Translations under genes and position numbers: made by a program
Source of the DNA: Torymus aiolomorphi
Taxonomy: Eukaryota > Arthropoda > Insecta > Hymenoptera > Torymidae
NCBI GenBank assembly: GCA_036365515.1
Contig: CM070874.1
Span: 211,414,297 to 211,478,296 of the forward strand
DNA length: 64,000 bases
Direction: 5' to 3'
Shown here: piece after piece, positions 23,594-37,100 of the stretch
Position numbering within the stretch: position 1 is the stretch's first letter
How the letters are laid out: each line of letters begins with the position of its first letter
Notes under the pieces: generated by a model
What the model was told of the DNA's origin: nothing
The model's database searches: none
What the model saw: the letters and a program-made list of their open reading frames with translations, nothing else

Positions 23594-23954
23594 TGTTTAA
23601 ATTCGGCGGGGACGCAGAACAGAAGTTCAGAGAAAATTCCGCAACATTTAATCAAACACAACGGCAACTTTATTTAATTACTGAATGAATACCTTAGACA
23701 GCTACAGATTACACAAACACGCCTTCCGAGAATCGTGCTCAAAACACAATATGGAATGCACAGACAGAGTGCGCGCGGACGTCCGCTCCCGTAGCGTCGC
23801 TCTTCTCGACTGACTACGCGGACTCTCGGCGCCCGCCATGACGCCTCGGTGAGCCCGCGCACGCGGCGCTCTGAGGGCGCCACAAGCCCCCTCTTTTGGC
23901 CTCGAATGGAGGCAAAGGCCGACCGCTAGGCGCGGTCCTTTCAAAATTTAAACA
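23594..23954 (-). repeat. 5' LTR of BEL/Pao element (361 bp)
   Basis: TGTTTAAATT … AATTTAAACA, 361 bp, about 95-96% identical to the left LTR (about 16 mismatches counted, no indels). Poly(A) signal AATAAA on the minus strand at 23669-23674. No clear TATA box; the region upstream is GC-rich. Confidence 0.95.
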
Positions 23955-23959
23955 CCATA
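23955..23959. repeat. Target-site duplication CCATA, right side of BEL/Pao
   Basis: Matches 17207-17211. The satellite resumes immediately as TGTTAGGAAAATATTGG, the expected continuation of the interrupted monomer. Confidence 0.9.
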
Positions 23960-25812
23960 TGTTAGGAAAATATTGGTAAAAACAGGGATTTCTGGCATAA
24001 ACCTACGTTATTTTGAGATAAAGAACGTAACAAATCTAAATTTCCGGCTTTTGAATGCCAATAAGTGCTTTAAATCATGGCTTTCACTGTTTGTTGCAGG
24101 ATTCCACGCACTTTTCACCATAATATTGGAAAGAATTGGTAAAACAATGTATTTTATCGTGAACCCACGATATTTAGAGGATACAAATTATAAAAGTCCA
24201 TATTTCCAACTCAAGAAGAGAAAAAGTACTTTCAATTATGGTTTTTCCTGTTTATGGCAGGATTCCACGCACTTTTCACCATATACTAGGAAAATATTGG
24301 TAAAAACAGGCATTTTTCACCATATATTAGGAAAATATTGGTAAGAACAGGGATGTCTGGCATAAACCTACGTTATTTTGAGATAAAGAACGTAACAAAT
24401 CTAAATTTCCGGCTTTTGAATGCCAATAAGTGCTTTAAATCATGGCTTTCAATGTTTGTTGCAGGATTCCACGCACTTTCCACCATATTATTGGAAAGTA
24501 TTGGTAAAAAATTTATTTTATCGTGAACCTACGATAGTTAGAGGATTCAAATTATAAAAGTCCATATTTCCCACTCAAGAAGAGAAAAAGTACTTTCAAT
24601 TATGGTTTTCCCTGTTTATTCCAGGATTCCACGCACATTTCACCATATAATAGGAAAATATTGGTAAAAACAGGCATTTCTAGCATAAACCTACGTTATT
24701 TTGAGAAGAAGAACGAAACAAGTCTAAATTTCCGGCGTTTGAATACCAGTGAGTGCATCAAATCATGGTTTTCCCTGTTTGTTGCCGGATTCCACACACT
24801 TTTGTCCATATACTAGGAAAATATGGTAAAACAATGTATTTTATCGTCAACACACGATATTTAGAGCATAACAATTATAAAAGTCCATATTTCCAACTGA
24901 AGAAGAGAAAAAGTACTTTAAATTATGGTTTTTCCTGTTTATTGCAGAATTCCGTACACTATTCACCATATACTAGGTAAATATTGGTAAAAACAGGCAT
25001 TTCTAGCATAAACCTATATCATTTTGAGAAAAACAACGACACAAATCTAAATTTCCGGCGTTTGAATACCAGTAAGTGCTTTAAATCATGGTTTTCCCTG
25101 TTTGTTGCAGGATTCCACGCACTTTTCACCATATACTAGGAAAATATTGGTAAAAACAGACATTTCTCACCATATAATAGGAAAATATTGGTAAAAACAG
25201 GCATTTCTAGCATAAACCTTAGTTATTTGGAAAAGAAGAATGAAAAAAGTCTAAATTTCCGGCGTTTGAATACCAGTGAGTGCATCAAATCATGGTTTTC
25301 CCTGTTTGTTGCAGGATTCCACACACTTTTCACCATATATTACGAAAATATTGGTAAAAACAGGCATTCCTAGCATAAACCAATGTTATTTTGAGAAAAA
25401 CAACGACACAAATCTACATTTCCGGCGTTTGAATACAAGTGAGTGCTTCAAATCATGGTTTTCCCTGTTTGTTGCAGGATTCCACACACTTTTCACCATA
25501 TATTACGAAAATATTGGTAAAAACAGGCATTTCTAGCATAAACCTATGCTATTTTGAGAAAAACAACGATACAAATCTAAATTCCGGCGTTTGAATACCA
25601 GTAATTGCTTTAAATTATGGTTTACCCTGTTTCTTGCAGGTTTCCTCGCACTTTTCACAACATACTAGGAAAATATTGGTAAAAACATGCATTTTAAACA
25701 TCTGTTAGGAAAACATTGGTGAAAACAGGCATTTCTAGCATAAACCAACGTTATTTTGAGAAAAAGAACGAAACAAAACTAAATTTCCGGCGTTTGAATA
25801 CAAGTGAGTGCT
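23960..25812. repeat. A/B-type satellite array
   Basis: A and B monomers as before, with several 41-bp partial units (GGAAAATATTGGTAAAAACA then GGCATTTTTCACCATATATT) inserted between full monomers, for example around 24300 and 25140. Two consecutive A monomers have ATGG marks at 25292 and 25455, 163 bp apart. The array breaks inside an A monomer at GTGAGTGCT where the foldback element starts. Confidence 0.92.
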
Positions 25813-26167
25813 ATCCCTGTTGAAAATATCCATGTGGATTTTACATTGATTTCCACATGGAATCCATATGGAATCCAAATGGAATCTATACGGATTAAAT
25901 ATGGATTCCACGTGGATTCCATGTGGAAATCAGTCCCAAATCGTCCTGTGGATTTCCACATGGAATTCCATATAGATTTCTATATGAATTTTTCTACAAA
26001 CATTTGTAAAACAAAATCTGTATGGATTTCCATGTAGATTTCCATGGAGAAAACCAGGTAAAACCGATATGATCCATATAGATTTCCATATGGATTTCCA
26101 TGTGGTAATTTAAATGTTTATAAAAATGTTTATTTATAAAATTATTAAATTTTTTTACTAGGGATAC
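25813..26167 (+). repeat. Left arm of foldback element
   Basis: Pairs with 26267-26622 in opposite orientation with only scattered mismatches. Examples of paired words are TGTAAAACAAAATCTGTATGG with its partner in the right arm, and CTAGGGATAC with GTATCCTAG at the inner edge. Confidence 0.85.
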
Positions 26168-26266
26168 GTTTTTTACCATATCAGTAAAGCATAAAAAATT
26201 ATAAACTATAATTTCCTCTTATGTAATTCTTCGCAAAAATTCTACAGTACTTGTTGTCAAAAATAT

Positions 26267-26622
26267 GTATCCTAGTAAAAAAAAATATAACAATTTTATA
26301 AATAAACATTTTTATAAACATTAAAATTACCATATGGAAATCCATGTGGAAATCTATATGAATCATGTCGTTTTTACCTGGATTTCCCCATGGAAATCTA
26401 CATGGAAATCCATACGGATTTTGTTTTACAAATGTTTGTAGGAAAATTCATATAGAAATCTATATGGAATTCCATGTGGAAGTCCACAGGATGATTTGGG
26501 ACTGATTTCCACATGGAATCGACATGGAATCCATATGGAATCCGTATAGATTCCAGATGGATTCCATATGGATTCCATGTGGAAATCAGTGTAAAATCCA
26601 CATGGATATTTTCAACAGGGAT
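26267..26622 (-). repeat. Right arm of foldback element
   Basis: Reverse complement of the left arm. Differences are single substitutions such as CCTGGATTTCCC against the left-arm partner near 26050, so the arms have begun to diverge. Confidence 0.85.
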
Positions 26623-28639
26623 CAATCATGGTTTTCCCTGTTTGTTGCAGGATTCCACACACTTTTCACCGTATACTAGGAAAATATTAATAGAACAATG
26701 TATTTTATCGTGAGTCCGCGATATTTAGAGGATGCCAATTATAAAAGTCCATATTTCCAGCTCACGAAGAGAAAAAGGACTTTAAATTATGGTTTTCCCT
26801 GTTTATTGCAGGATTCCACGTACTTTTCGCCATATACTACGAAAATATTAATAAAAACAGGCATTTTTCACCATAGATTAGGAAAATATTGGTAAGAACG
26901 GGGATTTTTGGCATAAACCTATGTTATTTTGAGGTAAAGAACGCAAAAAATCTAAATTTCCGGCTTTTGAATACAAATAAGTGCTTTAAATCATGGTTTT
27001 CCCTATTTGTTGCAGGAGTCCACACACTTCATAGGCTAGGAAAATATTGGTAAAGCAATGTATCTTATCGTGAACCCACGATATTTAGAGGATACCAATT
27101 TTAAAAGTCTATTATTTCCAACTCAAGACGAGAAAAAGTAGTTTGAATTATGATTTTCCCTGTTTATTGCAGGATTCCACGCACATTTCACCATATATTA
27201 GGAAAATATTGGCAAAAACAGGCTTTCTAGCATAAACCTAGGTTATTTTAAGAAAACGGACGAAACAAATCTAAATTTCCGGCGTTTGAAACAAGCGAGT
27301 GCTTCAAACCATGGTTTTCCCTGTTTGTTGCAGGATGCCACAAACTTTCCACCTTATATTAGGAAAATATTGGTAAAAACAGGCATTTCTTGCGTAAACC
27401 TACATTATTTTGAGAAAAAGAACAACACCAATCAAAATTTCCGGCGTTTGAGTACCAACAAGTGCTTCATATCATGGTTTTCCCTGTTTGTCGTAGGATT
27501 ACACACACTTTTCTCCATATGCTAGGAAAATATTGATAAGACAATATATCTTATCGTGAAACCACGACATTTGGAGGATACCAATTATAAAAGTCCATAT
27601 TTCCAACTCAAGATGAGAAAAAGTACTTTAAATTATGGTTTTCCCTGTTTATTGCTGGAATCTAAAGCAGGCATTTGTAGCATAAACCTACGTTATTTTG
27701 TGAAAAAGAACGAGACTAATCTAAATTTCCGGCTTTTGAATACCAATAAGTACTTGAAATTATAGTATTCCCTGTTTATTGCAGGATTCCACGCACTTTT
27801 CACTATATACTGGGAAAATATTGGTAAAAACAGGCATTTTTCACCATGTATTAGGAAAATATTGATAAAACAATGTATTTGATCGTGAAGCCACGATATT
27901 TAGGGGATACCAATTATAAAAGTCCATCTTTCCAACTCACGAAGAGAAAAAGTACTTTAAATTATGGTTTTCCCTGTTTATTGCAGGTTTCCTCGAACTT
28001 TTCATTACATACTAGGAAAATATTGGTAAAAACATGCATTTTAAACATCTCTTAGGAAAACATTGGTAAAAACAGGCATTTCTAGCATAAACCTACGTTA
28101 TTTTGAGAAAAAGAACGAAACAAATCTAAATTTCCGGCGTTTGAATACCAGTGAGTGCTTCGAATCATGGTTTTCCCTGTTTGTTGGAGGATTCCACACA
28201 TTTTTCACCATATACTAGGAAAATATTGGTAAAAACAGCCATTTCTCACCATATATTAGGAGAATATTACCTAAAACAGGCATTTCTAGCATAAACCTAT
28301 GTTATTTTGATAGAAAACAACGAACCAAATCCAAATTCTATACGTTTGAACACCAATAGGTCCTTTTAATCATGATTTTCCTTTTTTTTTGAGGGATTGC
28401 AAACACTTTTCAACATATTCTAGGAAAATATTGGTAAAACAGTGTATTTTACACATGTACAATGCATGATACACATTATAAAAATCCATATTTTAAAATC
28501 ACGAAGAGAAATAGTACTTGAAATTATGGTACATTCTGTTTATCACAGTATTTGACGAACTTTTCACCATATACTAAGAAAATATTGGTAAAAACATTCA
28601 TTTTTCACCATATATTAGAAAAAATATTGGTAAACTCTG

Positions 28640-29030
28640 GCATTTCTAGCATAAACCTACGTTATTTTGATAGAAAACAACGAACCAAATCCAAATTTTC
28701 TACGTTTGAATACGAACAAGTACTTTTAATAATGATTTTCCCTTTTTTTTGATGGATTCCACACAATTTTCGCCATATTCTAGGAAAATATTGGTAAAAC
28801 AATGTATTTTATCTTGAACACACGATACTTAGATGATACAAATTATAAAAATCCGTATTTCCAACTCACGAAGAGAAAAAGTACTTTATATTCTGGTATT
28901 CCCTGTTTAATGCAGGATTCCACGCACTTTTCACAATATACTAGGAAAATATTCGTAAAGACAGGCATATTTCACCATACATTAGGAGAATATTGGCTAA
29001 AACAGGCATTTCTAGCATAAACCTACGTTA
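28640..29030. repeat. Block duplicated at about 33270-33660
   Basis: Both copies carry the rare A-variant GATAGAAAACAACGAACC, a TTTCCCTTTTTTTTGATGGA core and then the same B unit with ATACTTAGATGATACAAATT. Differences are few (for example CATACATTAGG is shared, while ACAATGTATT is ACAATGAATT in the second copy). Confidence 0.75.
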
Positions 29031-30539
29031 TTTTGAGATAAAGAACGAAACAAATCTAAATTTCCGGCTTTTGAATACCAATATGTGCTTTAAATCATGG
29101 TTTTCCCTGTTTGTTGCAGGATTCCACACACTTCATACACTAGGAAAATATTGGTAAAGCAATGTATTTTATCGTGAACCCACGATATTTAGAGGACACC
29201 AATTTTAAAAGTCTATTATTTCCAACTCAAGAAGAGAAAAAGTACTTTGAATTATGGTTTTCCCTGTTTATTGCAGGATTATACGCACTTTTCACCATAT
29301 ACTAGGAAAATATTGTTAAAACAGGCATTTCTAGCATAAACCTACGTCATTTTGAGAGAAAGAACGAAACAAATTTAAATTTCCGGAGTTTGAATACCAG
29401 CGAGTGCTTTAAATAATGGTTTTCCCTGTTTATTGCAGGATGCCGCGCAATTTTCACCACATACTAGCAAAATATTGATAAAAACAGGCATTTCTCACCA
29501 TACATTAGGAAGATATTGATAAATACAGTCATCACTAGCGTAAACCTACGTTATTTCGAGAAAAAGAACGAAACAAATCTAAATTTTCGGCGTTTGAAAC
29601 AAGTGAGTGCTTCAAATCATGGTTTTCCCTGTTTGTTGCAGGATTCCACACACTATTCCCCATATATTAGGAAAATATTGGTAAAAACAGGCATTTCTTG
29701 CGTAAACCGACGTTATTTTGAGAAAAAGAACAAAACCAGTCTAAATTTCCGGCGTTTGAGTACCAATAAGTGCTTTAAATCATGGTTTTCCCTGTTTGTC
29801 GCAGGATTACACACACTTTTCTCCTTATACTAGGAAAATATTGATAAGACAATGTATCTTATCGTGAAACCACGACATTTGGAGGATACCAATTATAAAA
29901 GTCCATATTTCCAACTCAAGATGAGAAAAAGTACTTTAAATTATGGTTTTCCCTGTTTATTGTAGAATTCCATACACTTTTCGACATATACTAGGAAAAC
30001 ATTGGTAAAGCAGGCATTTCTAGCATAAACCTACGATATTTTAAGAAAAACAACCAATCAAATCTAAATTTCCGGCGTTTGAATACCAGTCAGTGCTTTA
30101 AATCATGGTATTCCCTGTTTGTTGCAGGATTCCACACACTTCATACACTAGGAAAATATTGGTAAAGCAATTGTATTTTATCGTGAACCCACGATATTTA
30201 GAGGATACCAATTATAAAAGTCCATATTTCCAACTCACGAAGAGAAAAAGTACTTCATATTATGGTTTTCCCAGTTTATTGCAGGATTCCACGTACTTTT
30301 CGCCTTATACTAGATAAGTGTTGGTAAAAACAGGCATTTCAAGCATAAAACTACGTTATTTACAGAAAAAGAACGAAATAAACCTAAATTTCCGGCGTTT
30401 GAATGCCAATAAGTGCTTTACATCATGGTTATCCCTGTTTGTTGCAGGATTCCACACACTTTTCATAATATACTAGGAAAATATTGATAAAAACAGGCAT
30501 TTCTAGCATAAGCCTACGTTATTTTGAGAAAAAGAACTA

Positions 30540-31190
30540 ATCAAATCTAAATTTTTCGAATACCAGTGAGTGCTTTATATAATGGTTTTCTCTGTTTGTT
30601 GCAGGATTCCACGCACATTTCACCATATACTAGGAAAATATTGGTAAATACAGGCATTTCTAGCATGAGCCTACGTTATTTTGAGAAAAAGAAGGAAACA
30701 CATCACTTCTGGCGTTTGAATACCTGTAAGTGCTTTATATAATGGTTTTCTCTGTTTGTTGCAGGATTCCACGCACTTTTCACCAGATACTAGGAAAATA
30801 TTGGTAAAAACAGGCATTTCTACCATACGCCTGATTTATTTTGAGAAAGAGAACGAAACAAATCTTAATTTCGGGCGTTAGAATACCAGTGAGTGCGTTA
30901 AATCATGGTTATTACTGTTTGTTGCAGGATTCCACACATTTTTCACCCTATACTAGGAAAATATTGATAAGACAATGTATCTTATCGTGAAACCACGACA
31001 TTTGGAGGATACCAAATATCAAAGTCCATATTTCCAACTCAAGATGAGAAAAAGTACTTTAAATTATGGTTTTCCCAGTTTATTGCAGGATTCCATACAC
31101 TTTTCGACATATACTAGGAAAATATTGGTAAAGCAGGCATTTCCAGCATAAGCCTACGTCATTTTGAGAAAAAGAACGAAACAAATCTAA
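30540..31190. repeat. Block duplicated at about 34640-35320
   Basis: The shared markers are an A monomer with the internal deletion AATCTAAATTTTTCGAATACC, an AAGAAGGAAACACATC variant and the CACCCTATACTAGG variant. They occur in the same order in both places, about 4.1 kb apart. Confidence 0.75.
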
Positions 31191-34100
31191 ATTTCCAGCT
31201 TTAGAATACAAATAAGTGCTATAAACCATGGTTTTCCCTGTTTGTTGCAGGATTCCACACACTTCATACACTAGGAAAATATTGGTAAAGCAATGTATTT
31301 TATCGTGAACCCACGATATTTAGAGGACACCAATTTTAAAAGTCTATTATTTCCAACTCAAGAAGAGAAAAAGTACTTTGAAGTATGGTTTTCCCTGTTT
31401 ATTGCAGGATTCTACGCACTTTTCACAATATATTAGGAAAATACTGTTAAAACGGGCATTTCTAGCATAAACCTACGTTATTTTGAGAGAAAGAACGAAA
31501 CAAATTTAAATTTCCGGAGTTTGAATAGCAGTGAGTGCTTTAAATAATCGCTTTCCCTGTTTATTGCAAGACTCCGCGCAATTTTCACCACATACTAGCA
31601 AAATATTGATAAAAACAGCAATTTTTCACCATATATTAGAAAGATATTGGTAAATACAGTCATTTCTAGCATTAACCTACGTTATTTCGAGAAAAAGAAC
31701 GAAATAAATCTAAATTTCCGGCGTTTGAATGCCAATAAGTGTTTTAAATCATGGTTTTCCCTGTTTGTTGTAGGATTCCACACACTTTTCAACATGTTCT
31801 AGGTAAATATTGGTAAAACAATGTATTTTATCGTGAACCCACGATATTTAGAGGATACCAATTATAAAAGTCCATATTTCCAACTCGAGAAGAGAAAAAG
31901 TACTTTAAATAATGGTTTCCCTTTCTATTGCAGGATGCCACACACTTTTCACCATATACTAGGAAAATATTGGTAAAGCAGGCAATTCTAGCATAAAGCT
32001 ACGTTATTTTGTGAAAAAGAACGAAACAAATCTAAATTTCCAGCTTTTGAATACCAATAAGTGCTATAAATCATGGTTTTCCCTGTTTGTTGCAGGATTC
32101 CACACACTTCATACACTAGGAAAATATTGGTAAAGCAATGTATTTTATCGTGAACCCACGATATTTAGAGGACACCAATTTTAAAAGTCTATTATTTCCA
32201 AATCAAGAAGGGATAAAGTACTGTAAATTATGGCTTTCCCTGTTTATTGCAGGATTCCACGCACTTTTCACCATATTCTAGGAAAATATTGGTAAAGACA
32301 GGCATTTTCAGCATAAACCTATCTTATTTCGAGAAAAAGAACGAAATAAATCTAAATTTCCGGCGTTTGAATGCCAATAAGGGTTTTAAATCATGGTTTT
32401 CCCTGTTTGTTGAAGGTTTCCACACACTTTTCAACATATTTTAGGAAAATATTGGTAAAACAATGTATTTTATCGTGAACCCACGATATTTAGACGATAC
32501 TAATTATAAAAGTCCATATTTCGAACTCAAGAAGAGAAAAAGTACTGTAAATTATGGCTTTTCATGTTTATTGCAGGATTCCACGCACTTTTCACCATAT
32601 TCTAGGATAATATTGGTAAAAACAGGAATTTCCATCATAAACCTATGATATGTTGAGAAAAAGAACGAAATAATTCTAAATTTCCGGCGTTTGAATGCCA
32701 ATAAGTGTTTTAAATCATGGTTTTCCCTGTTTGTTGTAGGATTTCACACATTTTTAAACATATATTAGGAAAATATTGGAAAAACAATGTATTTTATCGT
32801 GAACCAACGATATTTAGAGGATACCAATTATAAAAATCCATATTTCCAACTCACGCAGAAAAATAGTACTTTAAATTATGGTTTTGCCTGTTTATTGCAT
32901 GATTCCACGCATTTTCTCCATATTCTAGGAAAATATTGCTAAAAACATGCATTTCCAGCATAAACCTATGTTATTTTGAGAAAAAGAGCGAAATAAATTT
33001 AAATTTCCGGCGTTTGAATGCCAATAAGTGCTTTAAATCATGGGTTTCCCTGGTTGTTCAGGATTCCACACACTTTTCAACATATTCTAAGAAAATAATG
33101 GTAAAACAATGTATTTTAGCGTGATCCCACGATATTTAGAGGATACCAATTATAAAAGTCCACATTTGCAACTCACGCCGAGGAATAGTACTTTAAATTA
33201 TTTTTCCCTGTTTATTGCAGGATTCCACGCACTGTTCACCATGTACTAGGAAAATATTGGTAAAATCTGGCATTTCTAGCATAAACCTACGTTATTTTGA
33301 TAGAAAACAACGAACCAAATCCAAATTTTCTACGTTTGAATACAAACAAGTACTTTTAATAATGATTTTCCCTTTTTTTTGATGGATTCCACACAATTTT
33401 CGCCATATTCTAGGAAAATATTGGTAAAACAATGAATTTTATCTTGAACACGCGATACTTAGATGATACAAATTATAAAAATCCATATTTCCAACTCACG
33501 AAGAGAAAAAGTACTTTATATTCTGGTATTCCCTGTTTAATGCAGGATTGCACGCACTTTTCACCATATACTAGGAAAATATTCGTAAAAACAGGCATAT
33601 TTCACCATACATTAGGAGAATATTGGCTAAAACAGGCATTTCTAGCATAAACCTACGTTATTTTGAGAAAAAGAACGAAACAAATCTAAATTTCCGGCTT
33701 TTGAATAACAATAAATGCTTTAAATCATGGTTTTCCCTGTTTCTTGCAGGATTCAACACATTTTTCACCGTATACTAGGAAAATATACGTAAAAGAATGT
33801 ATTATATCGTGAACCCACGATAATTAGAGGATACCAATTATAAAAGTCCATATTTCCAACTCAAGATGAGAAAAAGTACTTTAAATTATGGTTTTCCCAG
33901 TTTATTGCAGGATTCCATACACTTTTCGACATATACTAGGAAAATATTGGTAAAGCAGGCATTTCCAGCATAAGCCTACGTCATTTTGAGAAAAAGAACG
34001 AAACAAATCTAAATTTCCAGCGCTTGAATACCTGTAAGTGCTTTATATAATGGTTTTCTCTGTTTGTTGCAGGATTCCACACACTTTTCACCATATATTA

Positions 34101-37100
34101 GGAAAATATTGATAGCACAATGTATTTTATCGTGGGTCCGCTAGATTTAGAGGATGCCAATTATAAAAGTCCATATTTCCAACTCACGAAGAGAAAAAGT
34201 ACTTTAAATTATGGTTTTCCCAGTTTATTGCAGGATTCCACGTACTTTTCGCCATATACTAGATAAGTGTTGGTAAAAACAGGTATTTCAAGCATAAATC
34301 TACGTTATTTTGAGAAAACGAACGAATCAAATCTAAATTTCCGGCGTTGGAATGCCAATAAGTGCTTTAAATCATGGTTATCCCTGTTTGTTGCAGGATT
34401 CCACACACTTTTCACAATATACTAGGAAAATATTGGTAAAAACAGGCATTTCCAGCATAAACCTACGTTATTTTGAGAAAACGAACAACTCAAATCTAAA
34501 TTTCCGGCGTTGGAATACCAGTGAGTACTTTATATAATGGTTTTGTTCGGTTTGTTGCAGGATTCCACGCAGCTTCACCATATACTAGGAAAATATTGAT
34601 AAAAACAGGCAGTTCTAGCATAAGCCTACGTTATTTTGAGAAAAAGAACTAATCAAATCTAAATTTTTCGAATACCAGTGAGTGCTTTATATAATGGTTT
34701 TCTCTGTTTGTTGCAGGATTCCACGCACATTTCACCATATACTACGAAAATATTGGTATATACAGGCATTACTAGCATAAGCCTACGTTATTTTGAGAAA
34801 AAGAAGGAAACACATCTAAACTTCTGGCGTTTGAATACCTGTAAGTGCTTTATATAATGGTTTTCTCTGTTTGTTGAAGGATTCCACGCACTTTTCACCA
34901 GATACTAGGAAAATATTGGTAAAAACAGGCATTTCTACCATACGCCTGATTTATTTTGAGAAAGAGGACGAAACAAATCTTAATTTCGGGCGTTTGAATA
35001 CCAGTGAGTGCGTTAAATCATGGTTATTACTGTTTGTTGCAGGATTCCACACATTTTTCACCCTATACTAGGAAAATATTGATAAGACAATGTATCTTAT
35101 CGTGAAACCACGACATTTGGAGGATACCAAATATCAAAGTCCATATTTCCAACTCAAGATGAGAAAAAGTACTTTAAATTACGGTTTTCCCAGTTTATTG
35201 CAGGATTCCATACACTTTTCGACATATACTAGGAAAATATTGGTAAAGCAGGCATTTCCAGCATAAGCCTACGTCATTTTGAGAAAAAAAACGAAACAAA
35301 TCTAAATTTCCGGCGTTTGAATACCTGTAAGTGCTTTATATAATGGTTTTCTCTGTTTGTTGCAGGATTCCACACACTTTTCACCATATATTAGGAAAAT
35401 ATTGATAGGACAATGTATTTTATCGTGAGTCCGCTAGATTTAGAGGATGCCAATAATAAAAGTCCATATTTCCAACTCACGAAGAGAAAAAGTACTTTAA
35501 ATTATGGTTTTCTCTGTTTATTGCAGGATTCCGCGCACTTTTCACCGCACACTAGCAAAATATTGGTAAAAACAGGCATTTTTCAACATATATTAGAAAG
35601 ATATTGGTAAATACAGGCATTTCTAGCATAATCTCAAGTTATTTTGAGAAAACCAACGAATAAAATCTAAATTTCCTGGGTTTGAATAACAGTGAGTGCT
35701 TTAAATAATGGTTTTCCCCGTTTATTGCAGGATTCCGCGCAATTTTCACCACATACTAGCAAAATATTGATAAAAACAGGCATTTTTCACCATATATTAG
35801 GAAGATATTGGTAAAGCAATGTATGTTATCGTGAACCCACGATATTTAGAGGACCCCAATTATAAAACTCTATATTTCCAACTCGAGAAGAGAAAAAGTA
35901 CTTTAAATAATGGTTTCCCTTTCTATTGCAGGATGCCACACACTTTTCACCATATACTAGGAAAATATTGGTAAAGCAGTCATTTCTAGCATTAACCTAC
36001 GTTATTTCGAGAAAAAGAACGAAATAAATCTAAATTTCCGGCGTTTGAATGCCAATAAGTGCTTTAAGTCATGGTTTTCCCTGGTTGTTGCAGGATTTCA
36101 CACACTTTTCAACATATTCTAGGAAAATGTTGGTAAAACAATATATTTTATCGTGAACCCCCGATATTTGGAGGATACCAATTTGAAAAGTCCATATTTC
36201 CAACTCACGCAGAGGAATAGTACTTTAAATTATGGTTTTCCCTGTTTGTTGTAGGATTCCTCACACTTTTCAACATGTTCTAGGAAAATATTGGTAAAAC
36301 AATGTATTTTTCCGTGAACCCACCGTACTTAGAGGATACCAATTATAAAAGTCCACATTTGCAACTCACGCCGTGGAATAGTACTTTCAATTATGGTTTT
36401 CCCTGTTTATAGCAGGATTCCACGCACTGTTCACCATATACTATGAAAATATTGGTAAAAACCGGCATTTCTCACCATATGTTAGGAAAAAATTGGTAAA
36501 AAGATGCATTTTTACCATATATTAGGACATTATTGGTAAAAACAGGCATCATAAACCTGCATTATTTTGAGAAAAGGAGCGAAACAAATCTAAATTTCCG
36601 GCTTTTGAATACCAATAAGTGCTTTAAATTATGGTTTTCCCTGTTTGTTGCAGTATTCCACACACTTTTCACCATTAACTAGGAAAATATTGGTAAAACA
36701 ATGTATTTTATTGTGAACACACGATATTTAGAGGATACCAATTATAAAAGTCCATATTTCCAACTCAAGAAGAGAAAAAGTACTGTAAATTATGGCTTTC
36801 CCTGTTTATTGCAGGATTCCACGCACTTTTCACCATATTCTAGGAAAATATTGGTAGAACCATGTATTTTATCGTGAATCCACGGTATTTAGAGGATACC
36901 AATTATAATAGTCCATATTTCCAACTCAAGACGAGAAAAAGTACTTTAAATTATGGTTTTCCCTGTTTATTGCAGAATTCCCGGCACTTTTCACCATATT
37001 CTAGGAAAATATTGGTAAAAACAGGCATTTCTAGCATAAATCTACCTTATCTTGACAAAAAGAAGGACAGAAATATATATTTCCTGCGTTTGATTACCAG

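Larger units (their letters stand above)
17212..23954 (-). mobile_element. BEL/Pao LTR retrotransposon, full length but decayed (6743 bp)
   Basis: Two 361-bp LTRs bound a minus-strand gag-pol read in one frame from ATG 22931 as far as 18849, then in a shifted frame through integrase. The family is shown by the BEL-specific order gag (DUF1759-like) - zinc fingers - protease - RT with YIDD - RNase H (Peptidase_A17-type region) - integrase, by the single gag-pol frame, and by the 5-bp target duplication CCATA. The frame carries stops at 22842, 22794, 21519 and 20046 and a frameshift near 18850-18870. The LTRs differ at about 16 of 361 positions by my count, so the element is not recent. Confidence 0.95.
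25813..26622. mobile_element. Foldback (long inverted repeat) element, 810 bp
   Basis: The left end ATCCCTGTTGAAAATATCC is the reverse complement of the right end GGATATTTTCAACAGGGAT, and the complementarity continues inward to GGGATAC / GTATCC. Arms are about 355 bp (25813-26167 and 26267-26622) around a 99-bp loop. The outer two thirds of each arm is built of short self-complementary words such as CCATATGG, CCATGTGG and ATGGAATCC. The inner part is A/T-rich (TTTATTTATAAAATT). No coding capacity is recognised. The satellite is cut between GTGAGTGCT and CAATCATGG. No target duplication longer than about 2 bp is evident, so the transposition mechanism is unknown. Confidence 0.85.

Noticed and set aside
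25804..26713. Frames of 60-77 codons in the foldback arms
   Set aside because: Products of the short repeated palindromic words, read the same from both arms; not genes.
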